A stretch of DNA of 15,134 nucleotides, taken from the NCBI GenBank assembly GCA_964553915.1, contig CAZKMM010000061.1:1-15134 (forward strand), written 5' to 3'. The stretch is from CAZKMM01 sp964553915. Its GTDB lineage: Bacteria > RBG-13-61-14 > DRUE01. The notes beneath the pieces were generated by a model. The model did no database searches. It saw only the letters and a list, made by a program, of their open reading frames with translations, and was not told the DNA's origin. This document shows, one piece after another, positions 6,730 to 13,124 of the stretch. Within the stretch, counting starts at the first letter, position 1, and every line of letters begins with the position of its first letter. The position numbers were made by a program, and so were the translations under genes.

Positions 6730-8496
6730 ATGGTAAGGAAAAGGGATTTTGACGGGCTGGACGAAATCTTCAAGCTGGGGAAAAAACAGGGATTTATCAC
6801 CTATGAAGACCTGAACGAGTATCTTCCAGAGGAAATCCTCAATTCCGACCAGCTGGATGATGTGGTGGATTGGTTTGGAGAGATGAATATTAAGGTTTTG
6901 GAAGAAGCTCCTGAGGAGCAGGATATTAAAACCACCGCTAAAAAAGGAGAAGAGGATGCCACCCCGGTTGGAATAGAAGTTGGGGCACCGGATATAGACC
7001 CGGTTCGGATGTATTTAAAGGAAATGGGTAGTTATGAGCTTTTAGACCGGGAGGGAGAGGTAGAGATTGCCCGACGGATAGATGAAGGCAGGAAAAAGCT
7101 TTACCGGGCACTGGTGAGCTGTCCCTTTGCCATTCAGGAGATTATTATGTGGGGAGAGCGGTTCCGGCTGGAGGAACAGGTGGAAGCTGGCGAGCTGGAC
7201 CCGGAGGATTTTGAAGAGCTAACCGAGAGCTCGGGTGATGATTTTGAGCTGGAGCCGGGGCAGAGCCGGAAGGAACTTGAAAAAATCATTAAGCGGATTG
7301 CCCGACTAGATACGAAGTTGCGGGAAGATGAAAAAATACTCAGGAAAAAGAAAGTCAAGGCAAAAGAGAAAAAGAACCTGGAGCAGAAAGTAAAGAGGCG
7401 CCGGGAGGACCTGGTTAAACTGCTCCGGGAAATCAATCTCAGTGAAAAACAAAGAAAGCAGATGATTCAGCGGGTAGAAGAACTGGTTGAGCGGGCTGGT
7501 CGGGCGGAAAGAAGAATTAAAGACATAGAGCGGGAGTTGGAAATAAATACCGGAGAGTTAAATCGGAAGCTGGCTTTGGCTAAAGAAAGCCCGAAGAAAA
7601 GAAAGGAGATAGAAAAACAGCTGGGCAAAAATATGGAAGAACTTTTAAGGGTAAAAAGAAGGCTTTCCCGGGCTAAAAATGAAATTCGCAGAGTGGAGAT
7701 AGAGACACAGCTTCCTATCTCTGAGCTGAGAAAAGTTTTGGATGAAATCAAACAGGCAGAGGAAGAAATCCAACAAGCCAAATACGAGTTAATTCAGGCT
7801 AATCTTCGGCTGGTAGTGAACATTGCCAAAAAATATACCAATCGGGGATTGCATTTTTCAGATTTAATTCAGGAAGGAAATATCGGCTTGATGAAGGCAG
7901 TGGAGAAATTTGAATATCAGAGGGGGTATAAATTTTCTACTTATGCTACCTGGTGGATTCGTCAGGCAATTACCAGAGCCATTGCTGACCAGGCGCGCAC
8001 CATCAGAATTCCGGTTCATATGATTGAGACCATTAACAAACTGATTCGCACCAGCAGGTATTTATTTCAGAAGCTGGGCAGGGAGCCCACCCCGGAAGAG
8101 ATTGCAGAGAAAATGGAAATGCCGGTGGAGAAGGTAAGAAAGGTTTTGAAGATTGCCAAAGAGCCGGTGAGTCTGGAGATGCAGATTGGAGAGGAAGAAG
8201 ACAGCAAACTCGGAGATTTAATTAAAGATGATAGCATCCCCGGACCCCTGGATGTAGTTATCAAGCAGGACCTGGAGAGGCAGACCCGGGAGGTGCTCAG
8301 CACTCTTACTCCCCGGGAGGAGCGGGTGCTCAGGCTCCGGTTTGGAATTGGGGAGAAATCTGACCATACCTTAGAAGAAGTAGGACAGGATTTTGATGTT
8401 ACCCGGGAGCGAATCCGGCAGATAGAAGCCAAAGCTCTGCGTAAACTTCGTCATATCAGCCGGGCAAGGAAACTTCGGGTATTTATTGAGCATTGA
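6730..8496 (+). CDS. rpoD: Primary sigma factor, sigma70/RpoD
   Basis: A 588-residue housekeeping sigma factor. Region 1.1-like residues 1-55 (LDEIFKLGKKQGFITYEDLNEYLP) are followed by an acidic linker and region 1.2 (DPVRMYLKEMG, 90-100). A long non-conserved region spans about 126-350 and is rich in Lys, Arg and Glu with a strong coiled-coil character (about 180-325). Region 2 is fully canonical (NLRLVVNIAKKYTNRGL, 358-374; FSTYATWWIRQAITRAIADQ, 402-421). Region 3 follows (REPTPEEIAEKM), then region 4 with the LTPREERVLRLRFGI and helix-turn-helix VTRERIRQIEAKALRKLRH. It ends the rpsU operon; its start lies 22 bp after dnaG. Sequences matching its expected promoters, for example the tRNA -10 TATAAT, occur in this window. 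Confidence 0.97.
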   Translation: MVRKRDFDGLDEIFKLGKKQGFITYEDLNEYLPEEILNSDQLDDVVDWFGEMNIKVLEEAPEEQDIKTTAKKGEEDATPVGIEVGAPDIDPVRMYLKEMGSYELLDREGEVEIARRIDEGRKKLYRALVSCPFAIQEIIMWGERFRLEEQVEAGELDPEDFEELTESSGDDFELEPGQSRKELEKIIKRIARLDTKLREDEKILRKKKVKAKEKKNLEQKVKRRREDLVKLLREINLSEKQRKQMIQRVEELVERAGRAERRIKDIERELEINTGELNRKLALAKESPKKRKEIEKQLGKNMEELLRVKRRLSRAKNEIRRVEIETQLPISELRKVLDEIKQAEEEIQQAKYELIQANLRLVVNIAKKYTNRGLHFSDLIQEGNIGLMKAVEKFEYQRGYKFSTYATWWIRQAITRAIADQARTIRIPVHMIETINKLIRTSRYLFQKLGREPTPEEIAEKMEMPVEKVRKVLKIAKEPVSLEMQIGEEEDSKLGDLIKDDSIPGPLDVVIKQDLERQTREVLSTLTPREERVLRLRFGIGEKSDHTLEEVGQDFDVTRERIRQIEAKALRKLRHISRARKLRVFIEH

Positions 8497-8505
8497 GCCT
8501 TCCTA

Positions 8506-8533
8506 TTGTTTTAGAGAAAAAAATCATTATAAT
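8506..8533 (+). promoter_or_regulatory. Sigma70-type promoter of the tRNA gene
   Basis: TTGTTT (8506-8511), a 16-bp spacer and a perfect TATAAT (8528-8533) lie 12 bases before the tRNA 5' end. The tRNA is therefore likely transcribed independently of rpoD, giving a short 5' leader for RNase P to remove. Confidence 0.65.
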
Positions 8534-8545
8534 ATTTTAGCGAAT

Positions 8546-8618
8546 GGGCCCATAGCTCAGGTGGTAGAGCTGCCGGCTCATAACCGGTAGGTCCCAGGTT
8601 CGAGTCCTGGTGGGCCCA
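8546..8618 (+). tRNA. tRNA with CAT anticodon, probably elongator tRNA-Met
   Basis: A complete 73-base cloverleaf. The acceptor stem pairs GGGCCCA (8546-8552) with TGGGCCC (8611-8617), with discriminator A8618. The D arm starts GCTCAGG, the anticodon stem is GCCGG/CCGGT, and the loop CTCATAA places CAT at 8579-8581. The T arm is CCAGG-TTCGAGT-CCTGG. The first pair is G-C, unlike initiator tRNA-fMet, which has an unpaired first base. Elongator Met is most likely; an Ile2 tRNA whose C34 is modified by TilS cannot be excluded by reading. The 3' CCA is not encoded (CATT follows), so CCA-adding enzyme is needed. Confidence 0.95.
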
Positions 8619-8630
8619 TTGGGGAAAGTA

Positions 8631-8659
8631 TTGGGAAGAAGATGAAGCGAAGTTATAAA
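8631..8659 (+). promoter_or_regulatory. Possible promoter for the zinc-ribbon/rnhC genes, upstream of a terminator
   Basis: TTGGGA (8631-8636, four of six), a 17-bp spacer and TATAAA (8654-8659, five of six) lie between the tRNA and the terminator at 8681-8706. If used, the transcript would begin near 8666 and meet the terminator within about 40 bases. Confidence 0.4.
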
Positions 8660-8680
8660 AGAGTTGGGATGATTTTTTTC

Positions 8681-8706
8681 AAAGGCACCTTCGGGTGCCT
8701 TTTTTA
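8681..8706 (+). terminator. Intrinsic terminator with UUCG tetraloop
   Basis: GGCACC (8684-8689) pairs with GGTGCC (8694-8699) around a TTCG loop closed by C-G, an unusually stable tetraloop. AAA before the stem can also pair with the first Ts after it, and a run of six Ts follows. It faces the plus strand and would end the tRNA transcript; it lies just upstream of the zinc-ribbon gene's ribosome binding site. Confidence 0.92.
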
Positions 8707-8713
8707 TTATTTT

Positions 8714-8720
8714 AAGGAGG
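8714..8720 (+). promoter_or_regulatory. Ribosome binding site selecting a TTG start
   Basis: AAGGAGG ends 6 bases before TTG at 8727, ideal spacing. This full-strength site is the main reason to accept a TTG start. Confidence 0.85.
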
Positions 8721-8726
8721 GAGAAA

Positions 8727-9461
8727 TTGGCAAAACTTTTGGAGTTGCTTGAGGAATTGCAGGTGGTGGATTTAAAACTCAGGCGGATGAGAGAATTTAT
8801 TGACAATTTTGAAAACTATCAGCAGGAGCTGGAGCGGGAAAGAGAAGAAGTTAAAGAAAGGCTGGAGCAGGAGAAAAAGAAGCTGGAAGAGATGAAAAAG
8901 CTCCGGATGAAGAAAGAACTGGATTTACAGGAAGGGGAAGAGCATATCAAGAAATGTAGTGCCCGCCTCTATACGGTGAAAAGCAATCGGGAATATGAGG
9001 CAACTTTAAAGGAAATAGAGGAGCAGAAGGAAAAGAATTCTCAACTGGAGACCGAGCTTTTGCTTTTATATGACCAGCTTGATCAAGAAGAAGAAAAAAT
9101 CAAACAGCTAAAAGCTGAAATTGAACAGGAGTTTAAAATTTTAGAGCAGAAAGAAAAAGAGTTAAAAGAAAAATTAGAGCAGGCAAAAAAGCAGGTGCCA
9201 GAGCAGGAAAAGGAACGAGAGGAGCTGGTAGCTCAGATTCCTTCTGAGGCTTATGAGACCTATCAACTGATTCAGCAAAAATTGGGCGACCCGGCATTAA
9301 CCCGGGTGATTGATGAGGTCTGCCAGAGCTGTTTTAGAAGAATTCCCTCCCAGATGTATATAGAGGTGCTAATGGGAGATAAAGTCTGGACCTGCCCGGG
9401 GTGTCATCGGATTTTAATCCATCGGGAATTAGATTTCCTGCCTGCGGATTTTCCTTATTAA
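8727..9461 (+). CDS. Coiled-coil protein with C-terminal C4 zinc ribbon (zf-RING_7/CT398-like)
   Basis: A 244-residue cytosolic protein. Residues about 5-170 are an almost continuous charged coiled coil with a conserved break KKCSARLYTVKSNREYEATLK (about 75-95), the (V)xNxREYxAL motif of this family. The C-terminal zinc ribbon uses Cys199, Cys202, Cys223 and Cys226 (CQSCFRRIPSQ ... WTCPGCHRIL), the last part before a short HRELDFLP tail. The family (DUF/CT398-type) is widespread and thought to bind nucleic acid or act in RNA processing or export assembly, but its role is not firmly known. TTG is the start, supported by AAGGAGG at ideal spacing. RNase HIII begins 5 bases after its stop, so the two are likely co-expressed. 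An intrinsic terminator lies just upstream, so it needs readthrough or its own promoter. Confidence 0.88.
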   Translation: MAKLLELLEELQVVDLKLRRMREFIDNFENYQQELEREREEVKERLEQEKKKLEEMKKLRMKKELDLQEGEEHIKKCSARLYTVKSNREYEATLKEIEEQKEKNSQLETELLLLYDQLDQEEEKIKQLKAEIEQEFKILEQKEKELKEKLEQAKKQVPEQEKEREELVAQIPSEAYETYQLIQQKLGDPALTRVIDEVCQSCFRRIPSQMYIEVLMGDKVWTCPGCHRILIHRELDFLPADFPY

Positions 9462-9466
9462 AAAAG

Positions 9467-10342
9467 GTGAGCCAGATTACAAATTTATCTTTCACTTTTC
9501 CCGAGGCAGAATGGGAAAAACTTAAAAGGTTTTTAGAGGAACAGGGAACTGTGATTGAAGAGACCTCTTTTGGTTTTAGAGCCAGATTTGAAGAGGCGGT
9601 GGTTAACTGGTATTCCTCGGGCAGGCTTTTGCTTCAGGGAAAAGGGGCGGGTGATTTGGCAGAGGAGCTTTATCTTCGGGGCTGGCTTAAGACCAGCCAG
9701 GAAAAAACCTCCCGGTCCCGAATCGGTGTAGATGAAGCTGGAAAAGGGGATTATTTTGGTCCTTTAGTGGTGGCGGGAATGGTTCTGGAGCCAGAGCAGG
9801 AATGGAGGCTGGTTCGGCTTGGGGTTCGGGATTCCAAAACCATTTCTGAAACTACCATTAAAAGAATTGCCCGGGAAATCAAATGTAATTTTTCTTACAA
9901 TCTGGTGGTGATTTCTCCGAGGAGGTATAATCAGCTCTATCAAAAGATGGGTAATCTCAATCAAATTCTTGCCTGGGCGCATTCCCGGGTGATTGAAAAT
10001 CTTTTAGAAAAGAGCCCGGTTGAGCTTGCCATTTCTGACCAGTTCGGGAAAAAGGAGGTTCTGGTCAATCGCCTGATGGAAAAGGGAAAAACTATCAAGC
10101 TGATTCAATCTCCCCGGGCAGAGCAGGACCTGGCGGTAGCAGGTGCCAGCATTCTTGCCCGGGCAGAATTTTTAAGACAGCTAGACCTGCTATCCCGCCG
10201 GTTTCAGCTCGAGCTTCCCAAAGGGGTTTCAGAGAAAGTGCTCAGTTGTGGGAAAAAGCTGGTGGAAAGATACGGGGAAAAGGTGCTGGAAGAGGTTGCC
10301 AAGCTTCATTTTAAAACCACTAAAAAGATTCTCAACGATTAA
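9467..10342 (+). CDS. rnhC: Ribonuclease HIII
   Basis: A protein of about 291 residues cleaving the RNA strand of RNA-DNA hybrids. The N-terminal TBP-like substrate-binding domain (about 1-75) is followed by the catalytic domain with the hallmark GVDEAGKGDYFGPLVVAG (87-104), carrying Asp89-Glu90 and the HIII-specific GKGDYFGPL. RDSKTIS (121-127), AISDQFG with Asp191 and VAGASILARAEF follow. The fourth catalytic acid was not assigned. RNase HIII is most familiar from Firmicutes, Chlamydia and Aquifex. The start is uncertain: GTG at 9467, five bases after the upstream stop, is chosen. AAGGTGA at 9464-9470 overlaps this codon and would fit an ATT at 9476 better; a GTG at 9401 would lie inside the upstream gene. 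It is probably co-transcribed with the zinc-ribbon gene. Confidence 0.93.
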   Translation: MSQITNLSFTFPEAEWEKLKRFLEEQGTVIEETSFGFRARFEEAVVNWYSSGRLLLQGKGAGDLAEELYLRGWLKTSQEKTSRSRIGVDEAGKGDYFGPLVVAGMVLEPEQEWRLVRLGVRDSKTISETTIKRIAREIKCNFSYNLVVISPRRYNQLYQKMGNLNQILAWAHSRVIENLLEKSPVELAISDQFGKKEVLVNRLMEKGKTIKLIQSPRAEQDLAVAGASILARAEFLRQLDLLSRRFQLELPKGVSEKVLSCGKKLVERYGEKVLEEVAKLHFKTTKKILND

Positions 10343-10397
10343 ATTTTTTTTCAATTCAGGAACTGGAAAGGGGATTTGAATTTCAGAATTAAAAAGT

Positions 10398-10425
10398 TTG
10401 CAAAGCAAAAGAGGGGGATTATAAT
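10398..10425 (+). promoter_or_regulatory. Sigma70-type promoter of the PBP1A gene
   Basis: TTGCAA (10398-10403, four of six), a 16-bp spacer and a perfect TATAAT (10420-10425). Transcription would start near 10432, only about two bases before the GTG start at 10434. Confidence 0.6.
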
Positions 10426-10433
10426 CGGAAAGA

Positions 10434-13076
10434 GTGAAGCCGGTTTATAAAAAACTGCTTAAAATACTTCTCTGGTGCGGGCTGGCAGGGTTTATTCTTG
10501 GCGTCTTTTTTCTTGCCGGGATTTACTGGTATTTCAGCCGGAGTCTGCCCCAGATTTATTCTCTTAAAGATTACCGGCCGAAAATCATCACGGAAATTTA
10601 TGCGGATGATGCCAGCTTGATTGCAGAATTTGCTGAAGAATACCGGAAGGTAGTCCCCTGGGGAAAAATTCCCCCTTTTGTTATAAATGCCTTCTTAGCT
10701 ATAGAAGATGCCAGGTTTTATGAACACGAGGGTTTGGATTTTTATCGTTTGCTGGGCGCACTCTGGCATAATATTGAGGCAGGAGAGTTTAAGGAAGGAG
10801 CCAGCACCATTACTATGCAACTTGCCCGGACCTTTTTTGGTTTGACCCGAAGAAAGATTCTCACCCGGAAGATCAAGGAGATGATTCTTGCCTGGAAAAT
10901 GGAGCGGTATCTATCCAAGGATGAGATTCTCTGGCTATATCTTAATCAGATATATTTTGGGCATAGTGCTTATGGGATAGAATCAGCCTCGGAGCGGTTT
11001 TTTGGCAAATCAGTTAATCAGCTCACGCTGGCAGAAGCGTCTCTGCTTGCCACCATTCCTCGTTCCCCTGCCCTTTATTCTCCGATCAACCATTTTGAGC
11101 GGGCAAAAAAGAGACAGAAACTGGTGCTTCGGAGGATGGTGGAAGAAGGAATGATTACTGAAGAAGAAGCCGAACTAGCCTGGAACGAGCCAATCACCAT
11201 CAAGCTCAAGACCAATCCTTATTGGAAGGAGAGCGCCTATTTCATAGAAGCGGTTCGCAGGTATCTGGTGGATAGGTATGGGAAAGACAAACTGCTTACA
11301 GATGGACTTCGGGTTTTTACCACAATGAATCTCACTTTACAGCGAGCTGGTTATCAGGCGGTGAGATGGGGTTTAGCAGGTCCGGAGGGGTTAGACCACC
11401 GTCAGGGGTACCGGGGAGCTATTCAGAAAATTTCTTCAGAGAAATGGGAGGAATTCTTAAGCGAGCAGGAAGCCAAGCTTAAAGATAAATACCGATTTCA
11501 GCTTTTAACAAAAGGAGCAGACCCATCCTTTGAGGTAAAAAGTCCGGTTGCTTTAAATGGCGAAGACTGGTATCAGGCTCTGGTTCTGGAAGTGGATAAA
11601 AAGAACCAGCGCCTGAAAGTAGCGGTAGGGAAAAGCAAAGGCTGGATTGACCAGCCAGAGCTGGAATGGGCATTAAAAAAAGATAAAGAGAGCAGAAAGG
11701 AGCTGGAAGAAGTTTTCTCTCCGGGAGATGTAATCTGGGTATCGGTGCTGGAAAAGACCGAATCTAAATCAGACACCAGCTACAAATTCCGCCTGGAGCA
11801 GAAACCCCAGGCACAGGCAGGACTTTTGGCTTTTTCTACCAGAAGCGGAGAAATCAAGGCGCTAATAGGTGGATATGATTTCAGCCTGAGCCAGTTGATT
11901 CGCCCGCTTCAATCCCGGCGTCAGCCCGGTTCTGCCTTCAAGCCCATTATTTACGCTGGAGCTTTAGCTCATCCCACCAAAACCTATACCCCGGCTACCA
12001 TTATCTATGACACTCCGATTATCTTTGACTATAAGGTAGAAACTCCGGAAGGAGAGAAAACTCTTACCTGGCGTCCGGAGAACTATGGCGGAAGATTCCA
12101 GGGACCCAAAACTTTTCGCCGGGCACTGGAAAAATCCATCAACACTGTTTCTGTGAAAATTCTGGATGATATTGGGATTGATTATATTCATAAATTTGCT
12201 CGGAGCCTGGGGATAAAAAGTAAGCTGGCAGATGACCTTTCTCTGGCGCTTGGTTCCAGCCCGGTTTCTTTGCTGGAGCTGGTTCGGGCTTATAATGTAT
12301 TTGCGTCTGGTGGGTATCTGGTGGAGCCTTATTTTATTCGTCGGGTTTATGACCGGGACGGCAATCTTTTGGAATATCACAGGTATCAGCCCGAGCAGGA
12401 GACCGAGGAGATAGAGGAGCTGGATTTTTCAGAAGGAGAAGAAAAGGAATCAAAGCCTTCCTCTCCATCTTTGGAAAAGATTCAGCCCATCTCTCCTGAA
12501 GAACTGGGCGAGCCCGGTTTTGAAGAATACCTTAAAATGCTTCGGGAAAGAAAGATTCCTTCAATTGTCGGAGTGAATTATCCTCCGGAGGGCAAGCAGG
12601 TTTTAAGTCCAGAAATTGCTTATCTGATGACCAGTCTTTTAAAAGGAGTGATTCAGCGGGGAACCGGCTGGAGGGCAAGGATTCTTGGTCGTCCTCTGGC
12701 AGGAAAAACCGGCACCACCAATGAGTTTCGGGATGCCTGGTTCATTGGTTATGCTCCTCAACTGATTTGTGGGGTCTGGGTAGGTTTTGATGATTATACC
12801 CGCTCACTCGGTGAGCACGAGAGTGGGGCTAAAGCGGCTCTTCCGGTCTGGATTGCTTTTATGAAAGAAGCCTTGAAGCTCCTGCCCGCTCAGGACTTTC
12901 CCGTGCCCGAGGGGATAGAATTTGCCCTTATTGACCAGGAAACCGGCTTGCTTGCCAGCTCCTGCAGTGAAGATGTGGTGATGGAGGCTTTTATTTCTGG
13001 AACTGCTCCTTCAGAAAAAACCCCCTGCAAGCCTACACCCAAAACTCTTGACCTGCTGAGAAGTCTTGATTACTGA
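10434..13076 (+). CDS. mrcA: Class A penicillin-binding protein, PBP1A type (bifunctional peptidoglycan synthase)
   Basis: An 880-residue inner-membrane enzyme that polymerises lipid II and cross-links peptides. One N-terminal transmembrane helix (about 10-33) anchors it. The GT51 domain follows with catalytic Glu91 in EDARFYEHEG, GASTITMQLARTFF (122-135) and the RKIKEMILAWKME/LNQIYFGHSAYGI stretch (145-182). A PBP1A-type OB-like linker occupies about 330-460. The transpeptidase has Ser500-x-x-Lys503 (PGSAFKP), Ser568-x-Asn570 (SIN) and Lys758-Thr-Gly760 (KTGTT). An acidic, low-complexity insert (about 652-700, rich in Glu, Ser and Pro) sits between YDRDGNLLEYH and VLSPEIAYLMTSL. GTG at 10434 is the first start after an in-frame stop at 10422; the GAGGGGG at 10411-10417 is too far upstream to be its ribosome binding site. 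GTG lies about 9 bases after the -10 box. Confidence 0.96.
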   Translation: MKPVYKKLLKILLWCGLAGFILGVFFLAGIYWYFSRSLPQIYSLKDYRPKIITEIYADDASLIAEFAEEYRKVVPWGKIPPFVINAFLAIEDARFYEHEGLDFYRLLGALWHNIEAGEFKEGASTITMQLARTFFGLTRRKILTRKIKEMILAWKMERYLSKDEILWLYLNQIYFGHSAYGIESASERFFGKSVNQLTLAEASLLATIPRSPALYSPINHFERAKKRQKLVLRRMVEEGMITEEEAELAWNEPITIKLKTNPYWKESAYFIEAVRRYLVDRYGKDKLLTDGLRVFTTMNLTLQRAGYQAVRWGLAGPEGLDHRQGYRGAIQKISSEKWEEFLSEQEAKLKDKYRFQLLTKGADPSFEVKSPVALNGEDWYQALVLEVDKKNQRLKVAVGKSKGWIDQPELEWALKKDKESRKELEEVFSPGDVIWVSVLEKTESKSDTSYKFRLEQKPQAQAGLLAFSTRSGEIKALIGGYDFSLSQLIRPLQSRRQPGSAFKPIIYAGALAHPTKTYTPATIIYDTPIIFDYKVETPEGEKTLTWRPENYGGRFQGPKTFRRALEKSINTVSVKILDDIGIDYIHKFARSLGIKSKLADDLSLALGSSPVSLLELVRAYNVFASGGYLVEPYFIRRVYDRDGNLLEYHRYQPEQETEEIEELDFSEGEEKESKPSSPSLEKIQPISPEELGEPGFEEYLKMLRERKIPSIVGVNYPPEGKQVLSPEIAYLMTSLLKGVIQRGTGWRARILGRPLAGKTGTTNEFRDAWFIGYAPQLICGVWVGFDDYTRSLGEHESGAKAALPVWIAFMKEALKLLPAQDFPVPEGIEFALIDQETGLLASSCSEDVVMEAFISGTAPSEKTPCKPTPKTLDLLRSLDY

Positions 13077-13124
13077 TTTGCTCTCTGCGGATAATTTAAG
13101 TAAATCCTTTTATAAGTTCTAAAG

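Noticed and set aside
7134..7781. Antisense frames rich in Ser and Phe opposite rpoD
   Set aside because: They are mirror images of the Glu/Lys-rich coiled-coil codons and have no ribosome binding sites or family resemblance.
8537..8806. Minus-strand open frame of 89 residues over the tRNA
   Set aside because: It is antisense to a clear tRNA and terminator; its RTRTWDLPVMS-like string is the familiar false translation of a tRNA.
10343..10397. Terminator after rnhC
   Set aside because: A run of eight Ts follows the stop codon, but no GC-rich stem precedes it; AATTCA/TGAATT with an 18-base loop is too weak.
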